In this document: positions 20,119 to 28,021 of the stretch, piece after piece
Layout of the letters: each line of letters begins with the position of its first letter
Position numbering within the stretch: position 1 is the stretch's first letter
From: Harmothoe impar
Lineage: Eukaryota > Annelida > Polychaeta > Phyllodocida > Polynoidae
Length of the DNA stretch: 64,000 bases
Assembly: GCA_947462335.1 (NCBI GenBank)
Contig: OX381710.1
Location: forward strand, 60,272,842 to 60,336,841
Direction: 5' to 3'
Program-made: the position numbers and the translations under genes
The notes under the pieces: generated by a model
Told to the model about the DNA's origin: nothing
The model's input: the letters and a program-made list of their open reading frames with translations, nothing else
Databases searched by the model: none

Positions 20119-23100
20119 TTAACCTAAAGGTTCCTCTCTTGCTCTCATTAAAGCAAGCGCGTGCTCAGCTGTGCCATCCCAGGTATCGATAGTCACGCCA
20201 AACACCCCGTAAAACTTTACGTTCATGTCTTGTAACCGTTTGGTTAACTTCTCGTTCTCTTGCTGAACGAACCCTGCGGCGGCTTCAGCGGTCTTTTGGC
20301 CGGAAGCAGCTTCCCTTGACTTTTTAGCCAAGTAATCAGCATTGCCAACAGCGACTAATGCTTTCTCCTCCCGATGGGCAATCTTTAGGCCATGCGTGAA
20401 CAGGCCTAACATCTTGGTGTTATATTCCACCGCCAGCTCGCGTTGGGACTCCTGGAATTCTGTTACGATCCTTTGTCCCACTTCGCAGCTCGCCTTCTCT
20501 TCCCTAGAGAAGTAGTTGACTATCGGGACGTATTTTAATTTTACGCCACCGGTAGTTTCAGTGCGGGAGGTGCCCGCGACTGGCTGGATGACAACCGGAT
20601 CCTGGGTTACAGGAATCACGGGTTTAACATCCACTTGCGGCGCTTTCGCAACCGCTGCAGCCTTCGGGACAGTTATGCCCCGAGGCGTCACCACTGAGAT
20701 TAGTGATTTTGGTTCTGTTTTCACGGTCAAGCCCTGCATGTCCCGAGTTGGGGTAGTGGGCGACCGAACGTCCCTGGGGGTTAGCTTTGTAGTGGTCCCC
20801 AGATGGTACGTCAAAGGCAGGGAAGCCTTTGTTCTGGTAGCCGGTTCTTTAGGCCGGGCACCGCCATGGTCAGGTTGACTGGTGGCACTGTCTGAACTGC
20901 TCAGACGTCTGGAACGGTAATCCATGTTAGTCGCCGCTGCTTGACCACCGGAATCACGTTTCCGATCTTTCCGGTCTGTAAACAGCGGGTCTGGATACTC
21001 GCGATAATAGTCGCGACCTTCCGGGGCATGATAATTCCCATAGTAGGAATTATCGAGATCCTCTAAGTTGGATCCGGCATGTCTCCGTTTTGGTCCTGGT
21101 GAGACCGCAGGAGATCGAGAGCGGTCGCGGGCGGACCGGCTCTTCCCCCGGGAACTACCCCGGGTTTCCGGCTGACGGAAACTACCGCCACCTCTGCGGG
21201 AAGTACGGGTAGTGCATAACACCGTATACTCCTCGTCATTCATGGCGAACTTATGTCGTCCGTCCACTCTGGCAATCCGGGCTTTGAACTTCCCATCTGC
21301 GACTTCGCAGTAGAAGGGAGTTGCCGGCCGGATCTTAGCCTTTTGTTCCTCCGTGAGTGACTTATACTGTTCACAAACGGCGTCATGTAGCGCATTCACA
21401 CGATTGCGAGCTACACTGATTCCCATGTTATGGCAATCCTTCATGTGGCGCATAAGCTCACCTCTACGGGGTTCTAAACACCCGTTACATAGTTGGGATT
21501 CCCTACCTACTGTGATATCACAGTGATACACCACACAGTGGTGCATGTGGTTCTCACAGAGGTGTCGCAGAAACCGTTGCTTTGTTACAAAGATGGTTCT
21601 GTCTGTGCCAATCGTGTTTACACATGTAGCGAATGGGCACCAATTCCTTTCCCGCTGACTGTACCAGCGGTTAACCGCAAAAAGAAGTTTTTCCTTCTGT
21701 TCCTTACTGTAGTAAGTGTCTGGCAGGATCCTGAGTTGATCTAGCCACTGCTGATAAAAAGCAGACGGAGGACGGTCCCGGGGGGTATTCCGGATCCAAT
21801 CCTCATCATCACTTTGACCTTTACAGTTGGTCTCAGGTGGACATCCGAAATTGGTGGGACCAATCGGACACTGTTCCCATGAATTGGGAATAAACACGCG
21901 GAACTTATTGTTAGCGTTCTGCCAGACTCGCCTCATCACGTCATTAGGCGGGATGGGGTCTTCTGGGGCATTTCCTGGTTCCTCAGCGTTAGCCGGAACC
22001 TCTCCCTCTTCCGGGTCCGACTGAGCCGGACTACGGAGAGGGCTGAGACGTGCTGGATTGAATACCAGCGCAGCCGCCACGGCGGCCGCTGCTCCCGCGG
22101 CGGCGGTCATGTCTGCCACAAGGGCCGGGGTGGTGGTGGTGGTGGTGTTGGAGGGTTCCGGAGTATCGGCTTCGTTTATATCCATCGCCTCATCCGTTAC
22201 CTCCTCAGCCCTGGGAATAACGGGCTGTCCTCCGGAAGGTTGTTCCGGTAATCCCTCTGCTAGTACAGAGTCCGGCAAGTTAGCTAATCTTGCCTTCTCG
22301 TTCCGGCGAGCCTGACGTCCTCTCTCCTGGACAAACTCGTCAGACTGGTTGCTGTCAGCCGAGCTTGACCGGTTTGAGGCGCCCCTCTCACCTTTACTGC
22401 CGCGCCCCCTAGGTGTGGCTTTCAGCGCTTTTACTCGCGCCTTCTCCTCCGCACTGGAAGATCTGGTTCGTACCGTACGAACCGCCTCATCAACCAAACA
22501 AGATATGGCAATATCTCGTTTGACGTGGTGAGAATCCATGTAGTCCTCAATAGTGGCTACATCCAGGACATACGAGACTATTCCCTGCGTATTAGCGGCA
22601 GCAATCTCGTACTCCTTCCGGGTTTTAGGCTCTCGGAGTTTCCCGATTCGCGCCCGGTATCTGTTGACACCAGTCAACAACATCCCGGCAACTCCACAAT
22701 TCGGGTCCAAAGACAGAATTGGGAGTGCGGGCATTAACCTGTCGATGTCCGCGATGTGTAAATCGAAGACAGCTCGTCGTAAGCAGTAGCATACGCGCAG
22801 TCCTTTCTGGAGTGCCTCCCAGTACACAAACCAGTCCGGGGGCATCTCCTCCTGCTCCTCCACTAACAGGAAGAGCAATATGGCCTGACTCGTGAGTGAG
22901 TCAATCCGGCGGGGAGCTCCCTCCGCCGTGAGCCTCAGCACGTCCTCGTGCAGTTCTACTTCACGTCCGTCGTAATTGGACATGAAGCCTCCCAGGGTTG
23001 GTACGGCCGGGCGGGGTTTTTCAACGTCCGCCGGCGGTTTCCCATGGTACAATAGTCCCTGATCCTGATACTCAGCGTCACCGGTATCAGCGCGACCGTC

Positions 23101-23331
23101 AGCAGGGCTGATGGCCTCAATGTCTAGACCTTCCAAGTAATTGGCGGCGACATTAGCGGGGCGAAGCGGTGACTGAGAGTCAATGTCGACGTCCATTATC
23201 TCCCCTTGTTCCAGGAAATCCAGAGATCCCTGGTCCACGAGGTCAGGTTGATTAACAACCACATTTCCTCCGCTAGCGGAGTCGCCCTCTTGAAGAGGGT
23301 CCACCTGTTGGTGATCTGTCTCGGAAGACAT
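20119..23331 (-). CDS. inner element ORF3, zinc-finger/coiled-coil protein of unknown function
   Basis: This encodes 1070 residues from the ATG at 23331 (context ACAAACATGT, A at -3). A GTG further up would add 19 residues but is a poor choice. Residues 1-120 are acidic. Residues 125-290 look like a compact helical domain rich in Leu/Tyr/Cys. Residues 290-460 are low-complexity, including an Ala-rich stretch near 405-425. Residues 470-640 are a cysteine/histidine domain with two C2H2-like fingers (C565-x4-C570 with H590/H595, and C615-x2-C618 with H629/H634). An Arg-Ser rich tract follows, and the last ~130 residues form a charged coiled coil. There is no signal peptide, furin site or clear membrane anchor, so it is not an envelope, although it sits where env would be. 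It is fully open, so selection seems to have kept it. I do not recognise the family. A nucleic-acid-binding accessory or structural protein is a guess. Confidence 0.85.
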   Translation of the reverse strand: MSSETDHQQVDPLQEGDSASGGNVVVNQPDLVDQGSLDFLEQGEIMDVDIDSQSPLRPANVAANYLEGLDIEAISPADGRADTGDAEYQDQGLLYHGKPPADVEKPRPAVPTLGGFMSNYDGREVELHEDVLRLTAEGAPRRIDSLTSQAILLFLLVEEQEEMPPDWFVYWEALQKGLRVCYCLRRAVFDLHIADIDRLMPALPILSLDPNCGVAGMLLTGVNRYRARIGKLREPKTRKEYEIAAANTQGIVSYVLDVATIEDYMDSHHVKRDIAISCLVDEAVRTVRTRSSSAEEKARVKALKATPRGRGSKGERGASNRSSSADSNQSDEFVQERGRQARRNEKARLANLPDSVLAEGLPEQPSGGQPVIPRAEEVTDEAMDINEADTPEPSNTTTTTTPALVADMTAAAGAAAAVAAALVFNPARLSPLRSPAQSDPEEGEVPANAEEPGNAPEDPIPPNDVMRRVWQNANNKFRVFIPNSWEQCPIGPTNFGCPPETNCKGQSDDEDWIRNTPRDRPPSAFYQQWLDQLRILPDTYYSKEQKEKLLFAVNRWYSQRERNWCPFATCVNTIGTDRTIFVTKQRFLRHLCENHMHHCVVYHCDITVGRESQLCNGCLEPRRGELMRHMKDCHNMGISVARNRVNALHDAVCEQYKSLTEEQKAKIRPATPFYCEVADGKFKARIARVDGRHKFAMNDEEYTVLCTTRTSRRGGGSFRQPETRGSSRGKSRSARDRSRSPAVSPGPKRRHAGSNLEDLDNSYYGNYHAPEGRDYYREYPDPLFTDRKDRKRDSGGQAAATNMDYRSRRLSSSDSATSQPDHGGARPKEPATRTKASLPLTYHLGTTTKLTPRDVRSPTTPTRDMQGLTVKTEPKSLISVVTPRGITVPKAAAVAKAPQVDVKPVIPVTQDPVVIQPVAGTSRTETTGGVKLKYVPIVNYFSREEKASCEVGQRIVTEFQESQRELAVEYNTKMLGLFTHGLKIAHREEKALVAVGNADYLAKKSREAASGQKTAEAAAGFVQQENEKLTKRLQDMNVKFYGVFGVTIDTWDGTAEHALALMRAREEPLG

Positions 23332-23471
23332 GTTTGTCACACTCAAGAAAAGTGTTATTGATGGATTTAAGGGGGTCCACCTCCCCACAGCGACAGTGGT
23401 CGTGTCCGAGCTCTCACGTCTGCTCTGGACCGCCTCTCAACCCCAACTGGCGATTCCCGCCGCTCCGCGGG

Positions 23472-23502
23472 CCTTATATAAGGCGCGCCACCGCGCATGC
23501 GC
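23472..23502 (-). promoter_or_regulatory. candidate internal promoter for ORF3 (TATA plus NRF-1-like site)
   Basis: The minus strand carries GCGCATGCGC (23493-23502), a perfect NRF-1-type palindrome. Ten nucleotides downstream is CCTTATATAAGG (23472-23483), which contains TATATAAG. GC-rich DNA surrounds both, in contrast to the AT-rich neighbours. A start about 30 nt after the TATA box would give a leader of roughly 115 nt whose first ATG is that of ORF3. The 470-nt gap between pol and ORF3 therefore looks like a promoter region. Confidence 0.55.
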
Positions 23503-23803
23503 AACCCCGCGCGTCCCGTGACCCAGTTCCTTGGAACCAGGTCACCGCGCGTTCTAATTGTAAACAGGTACCCTTATTCCACGTGTTAATCCTTACGCTC
23601 TGTCAACTCGTCTAGAGTATCAATGAAATATATATGAATGGCATAATAAAGCACATTCACCGGATTATCCGTCCATCACCCATGGGATCCTTGACAGGGG
23701 GACTATCACGATCATTCTGACCGTACTTACTTCCACACATAACTGATTACAACATTAAAATATTTAACAAGATTACAGGACACCACACTCGTTGTGTACC
23801 GGC

Positions 23804-26800
23804 TTAGGTTATACCGTCCCTGGCTAGTAACCGGGGACTGCGTCTTATGTTTTTAGGCATAACATTAGACCTGGTTCTAGGACACGCCTTTTCCAGAGTG
23901 GATTTAGCCCTAACCACACTCTTCCGGGTCCTTTTCCCTTCAGCCAGCGAGACTTTATTAGCCGCCTTCTTCCCGGATCTTTTTGGGATGACGGGCTTCT
24001 GCACCATTAGTTTCCGGGAGACCTCCTTCCGCGGCCTTCCGCGTTTCCGGGGAGGTTCCTTCACTAATTTCCGCTGTTCACTTTCCTCTATCAAAGTATC
24101 AACTTCCAACTCATACGAGTCCAGGGACAAATCTCTCCCCTTCCACTCTCTTAGTCGAGCTACATTAGATTTATACATCTTTCCTTGTAATGAACGTATC
24201 ACTACAGTACTGTCACTTACTATGCGGGTAACCACAAAGGGCCCGTCCCAATTACTAGCAAGTTTCAGAGTCGATAACGGCTCATGTAATCTTACTACCT
24301 GATCACCAACTTTGAATCGTCGCGGCTTAAGGCCTAGATCATAGCCGGTCTTCTGCCAGGTAGCATTCTTCTGCAGTTCAGTTCTCACCAATTCATAAGC
24401 ATATTTGAATTGATCTCTTAATGACTCCACAAACATCACATGGCAGGGGGTTTCCGGGTTCATTCCGACCACCCCAAATACCAGATCAGCGGGCATTATT
24501 AAATCTTCCCCGAAAACTAACAGATTCGGGGAACAGGAAGTACTAGAATGGACAGTGCTATTATATGCATGGCATACATAATCACACTGCTCATCCCAGT
24601 CATCCATTCTATCATTCACCAGGGATTTCAAAACCTGAATCAAGGTACGATTGAATCTCTCAACCATTCCATCACTTTGTGGTCGATAGGGATTTGTTCT
24701 CGTCTTACAAATCGCCAGTCGGTGACACATTTCCTGCCAAAGATCAGATTCAAATTCCCGACCTTGGTCACTATGCATCATTAGGGGAACCCCAAGATGC
24801 AATACCCAACCTGTAACAAAAGCTTTTGCACAGGTTGCTGCTTTGTGATCCGCTAATGGAAACACTCTCGTATACTTAGTATAATAGTCAGTGACGACCA
24901 TCATACAAGTATTACCATCAGGGGTAGTTTTAAACCCACTGATAATGTCTATGGCGACTCGCGCAAATCTTACACCAAACAGCTCCTGGGACAAAGGCAT
25001 TTTACCCATCCCAGGCCCAGGTTTGTTTTTACAACAATCCGGGCAAGTAGCAACCCATCTTAATAGATCACTACTCATCCCTGGCCAGTAATATCTCCTT
25101 TTCAGACGTTCCAGGGAACGTTTTTTTCCGAAATGCCCACTGGTCAGGTGTCCATGGCAATAATACATAACATCCCTCCTCATACCGGAAGGTATTACCA
25201 CTTGCCGGATTCTCCTACCGGATGAATTAATCTTCCACCGGTAGATGATTCCGCTCTGGACCTCTAGCTCTGCCCATTGAGCTATTAGTCGTCTCATTTC
25301 CCGATTCTCCAGGGAAATCTCAGGCCGCGGGGGCCGTATCTTCCTAGGTAACAATACCAACAACCGGCTAAGGTTAGGATCCTTTTCCTGGAATTTCCGG
25401 ATGGTTCCCATGGACCACTCCAGAACCCCAGTTCCCTTGATCTCAAAGGGAATCCTTGCTCCGGCTATGACAGCTTCATGCTGACCACAGTCATCACAGT
25501 TGGTGTTTTCGCACTTCCTGATAGGACGTCGGGAAAGTGCATCAGCATTTACATGCTTTACCCCAGCTCTATGCTGGATCTGACTTTGCTCCAAACCGAA
25601 CTCGGAAAGGTGTGCTAGCCAACGTCCAATCATTCCTTCCGCATCTTTGAAATTCAATAACCATCTCAAAGAGGAATGATCTGTTCTTAGCGTAAAATCG
25701 GACCCCCAAAGGAAATGTTTGAACTTTTTAGTATAAACTATCACAGCCAACAATTCCCTTTTAGTGGTACAATAATTACGCTGGGTCTTACTCATAGTAT
25801 TACTAGCAAAGGCAATGGGAACCTCCACTCCGCCTTGGACTTGACTGAGGGCGGCCCCAATACTCTCATTGCTAGCATCGGTATCCAATACAAAGTGACC
25901 ATCCGGGGTAGGATACTTTAACACCGGGGTCTCTACAAACAACTTTTTTATTGCTAAGAAAGCTGTGTCCTGTTCCCTCCCCCATGGGAACTCTTCCTTC
26001 CTACTTCCGGGTGTCCAGTGTGACAAACACTGGATCGGATAGGCTACCCGGGAATACCCCGGCAGGAAATCCCTATAGTATGAGCAGAATCCTAGAAAGG
26101 ATCGCACATCTTTAGGACCCCTGGGGACTTCCCATTCAGTTACACTCCTGATCTTTTCCGGATCCGCCTTAACCCCCTCGGTGGAAATAATCCGCCCTAG
26201 GTAGTTAATATCCTTCTTAAACAGATTGCATTTCTTTGGTTTCAATTTGAGACCGTTAGACATGATTCGGTTTAAGACTTCCTCTAAATTACTTAAACAA
26301 TCCGCAAAGGTCTTTCCAAACACAATTACGTCATCCAGGTAAACTAGACATTTCCGCCATAATAAATCACTTAACAGCGTCTCCATCATGGCTTCAAAGG
26401 TGGCCGGCGCGTTACATAACCCGAACGGCATTACCTTATATTCAAACAACCCAATATGGCTAGAAAACGCGGTTTTCTCCATATCTTCAGGCTTCATGCC
26501 TACTTGCCAATACCCGGACTGTAAATCCAGGGTACAAAACCATTCATTCCCTCCCAGGGAATCAATCGTCTCATCTATCCTAGGAAGAGGATAGGAGTTC
26601 TTCTTAGTCAACCCATTCAGTTTCCGGTAATCAATACAGAACCGTATGCTACCGTCCTTCTTGGTTACCATACACACAGGGGAGGACCAAGGGCTCATGC
26701 TGGGAACAATAACATTATCCTTCAGCATTTTCGCTATCTCTTCCTCAGCTACAATCTTCTTCTTGAGGGGTAATCTCCTATAAGGAATCTTAAAAGCGGG

Positions 26801-28021
26801 GTTATCCCCGGTTTTAATTTCATGCAATACCTTATTGGTTCTCCCCAGGGGTTCCCCTGGGGCCGCAAAAGCTTGCCTGCATCTCTTCAGCATAGCCTTT
26901 AGGGCTTCCTGATCATTCTCATCCGTTATGGACGATCCTGTTAACAACTTAGTTAACTCTTCATGCAATTCCTCTTCCCCTCCTTCTTCTAACCTCAGGT
27001 CTTGGTGGCTACCGGTGACTGCCTCCGCAAGTATCACTTTCCCAACTTCAGTGCCTTTCTCAAGATATACTGTGGAGTTTCCGGGGTTGGAAATGGGTGT
27101 CACTGTCCATCTGGAATTCCCTACTAGGGTATCCGCAGATTCCAATCCCTTCCGGGATAATACAGCCATATCCGGCTCGATTACCGCTAATCCTTTCTGG
27201 ATTAGCCTCCCTGAACTGACTAACACGTCACAGGTCATTCCCGGGGGAATCTTCACAGTCTGTGCCACACTAGCGACACTACTTATCACTCTCAACTTAC
27301 AGAGTATGGTCATATCATACGGGTATTCAATTTTCAACTTCCCACTTTTCGGATTCAAAGTCGCACCGAAAAGCGCCGCAAAATCCAAACCAAGAATACC
27401 ATCATCTTCAATCTCAGCTATGGTCGGGGCCCAAACAAATTCTTTCCCGGCCACAGAGATTATCAGAAAAGTCCGTCCAAATGTCCTCATTCTGGTACCA
27501 TCGGCCGTACATGCGTTTACCCTCATTGTGAGGTTCTCACACATATTCGGCAATAAGCTGATGAATCTCTTAGAGACCATGGAGTGGCTAGCTCCAGTAT
27601 CCATAAGAAATTCCCCAGTCTTTCCTTGTACAGAACAGGAAACGTACCACCTCTTCCCATCAGTTACTGAGGGATTCCTAGTAAACCGGTGAAGGTCACT
27701 ATCAGTGCCCAGGTCGAATCCACATCCTTTCAGGTGTTCCAGACAAGGATGACCCGGGGGAAGCCTGGTTCCTCCAACCTTAACCAACTCTTTGGTTATT
27801 GACTCCTCTAAACTGGCACTAGGTTTCCCATACGCGCACCCCTGGGCGCCTGTTGTACCAGTCTCCCCAGCCTCATGGTTTCCGGGATGTACGGTCCCAT
27901 CTCCCTTCTTGCTGGACGCATTCACTGTTAATGAATCTTCACCGCCAACGTCGGTGATAATCTGACATATTTCCTCAGGGGTTACCGTCCTGCCATCCCC
28001 GGTAACCCCCTCTAATTTCCC
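23804..28021 (-). CDS. pol: inner element Pol polyprotein (PR-RT-RNase H-IN)
   Basis: The pol frame is -1 to gag and is open from the slippery site at 28021. The first non-ATG start inside it (GTG, 27925) is probably not used. Numbered from 27925: protease D109-T-G with 'ASHSMV'; RT motif A 'LDLQSGYWQV' (466-475) and catalytic YLDD (529-532); RNase H 'LDTDASNESIG' near 640-660 with 'TDHSSLRWLL'; integrase HHCC zinc domain near 860-900 ('HLTSGH', 'CPDC'); DDE core with 'AIDIISG', 'HSDQGREF' and 'SDGMVERFN'; then a GPF/Y-like 'NWDGPFVV' domain near 1200. The basic tail contains RKRGRPRKEV, an AT-hook core. All catalytic residues are intact. The enzyme copies element RNA to DNA in cytoplasmic particles and integrates it. 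The domain order is Ty3/gypsy; the clade is not resolved here. Confidence 0.95.
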   Translation of the reverse strand, partial: GKLEGVTGDGRTVTPEEICQIITDVGGEDSLTVNASSKKGDGTVHPGNHEAGETGTTGAQGCAYGKPSASLEESITKELVKVGGTRLPPGHPCLEHLKGCGFDLGTDSDLHRFTRNPSVTDGKRWYVSCSVQGKTGEFLMDTGASHSMVSKRFISLLPNMCENLTMRVNACTADGTRMRTFGRTFLIISVAGKEFVWAPTIAEIEDDGILGLDFAALFGATLNPKSGKLKIEYPYDMTILCKLRVISSVASVAQTVKIPPGMTCDVLVSSGRLIQKGLAVIEPDMAVLSRKGLESADTLVGNSRWTVTPISNPGNSTVYLEKGTEVGKVILAEAVTGSHQDLRLEEGGEEELHEELTKLLTGSSITDENDQEALKAMLKRCRQAFAAPGEPLGRTNKVLHEIKTGDNPAFKIPYRRLPLKKKIVAEEEIAKMLKDNVIVPSMSPWSSPVCMVTKKDGSIRFCIDYRKLNGLTKKNSYPLPRIDETIDSLGGNEWFCTLDLQSGYWQVGMKPEDMEKTAFSSHIGLFEYKVMPFGLCNAPATFEAMMETLLSDLLWRKCLVYLDDVIVFGKTFADCLSNLEEVLNRIMSNGLKLKPKKCNLFKKDINYLGRIISTEGVKADPEKIRSVTEWEVPRGPKDVRSFLGFCSYYRDFLPGYSRVAYPIQCLSHWTPGSRKEEFPWGREQDTAFLAIKKLFVETPVLKYPTPDGHFVLDTDASNESIGAALSQVQGGVEVPIAFASNTMSKTQRNYCTTKRELLAVIVYTKKFKHFLWGSDFTLRTDHSSLRWLLNFKDAEGMIGRWLAHLSEFGLEQSQIQHRAGVKHVNADALSRRPIRKCENTNCDDCGQHEAVIAGARIPFEIKGTGVLEWSMGTIRKFQEKDPNLSRLLVLLPRKIRPPRPEISLENREMRRLIAQWAELEVQSGIIYRWKINSSGRRIRQVVIPSGMRRDVMYYCHGHLTSGHFGKKRSLERLKRRYYWPGMSSDLLRWVATCPDCCKNKPGPGMGKMPLSQELFGVRFARVAIDIISGFKTTPDGNTCMMVVTDYYTKYTRVFPLADHKAATCAKAFVTGWVLHLGVPLMMHSDQGREFESDLWQEMCHRLAICKTRTNPYRPQSDGMVERFNRTLIQVLKSLVNDRMDDWDEQCDYVCHAYNSTVHSSTSCSPNLLVFGEDLIMPADLVFGVVGMNPETPCHVMFVESLRDQFKYAYELVRTELQKNATWQKTGYDLGLKPRRFKVGDQVVRLHEPLSTLKLASNWDGPFVVTRIVSDSTVVIRSLQGKMYKSNVARLREWKGRDLSLDSYELEVDTLIEESEQRKLVKEPPRKRGRPRKEVSRKLMVQKPVIPKRSGKKAANKVSLAEGKRTRKSVVRAKSTLEKACPRTRSNVMPKNIRRSPRLLARDGIT
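27978..28021 (-). promoter_or_regulatory. -1 ribosomal frameshift signal between gag and pol (inner)
   Basis: The minus strand reads GGGAAAT (28015-28021). In the gag frame this is G-GGA-AAT, directly followed by the gag stop TAG. After a 5-nt spacer (TAGAG) comes a perfect 10-bp stem, GGGGTTACCG (28000-28009) with CGGTAACCCC (27978-27987), and a 12-nt loop. A slip of one base back enters the open pol frame. This is the classical slippery heptamer plus hairpin arrangement of retroviruses. Confidence 0.85.

Noticed and set aside
20119..23331. ORF3 as an envelope protein, with the Ala-rich stretch near residue 410 as membrane anchor
   Set aside because: There is no signal peptide or cleavage site. 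The Ala stretch is flanked by Thr and acidic low-complexity sequence, and zinc fingers dominate the protein.
26928..27692. 254-codon open frame on the plus strand
   Set aside because: It is antisense to the protease and N-terminal part of the intact inner pol. Its text has no domain, and long antisense shadows are expected under a conserved, codon-biased gene.
27923..27925. GTG as the start of pol
   Set aside because: The frame is open back to the slippery heptamer at 28021, which with its hairpin explains how pol is reached.
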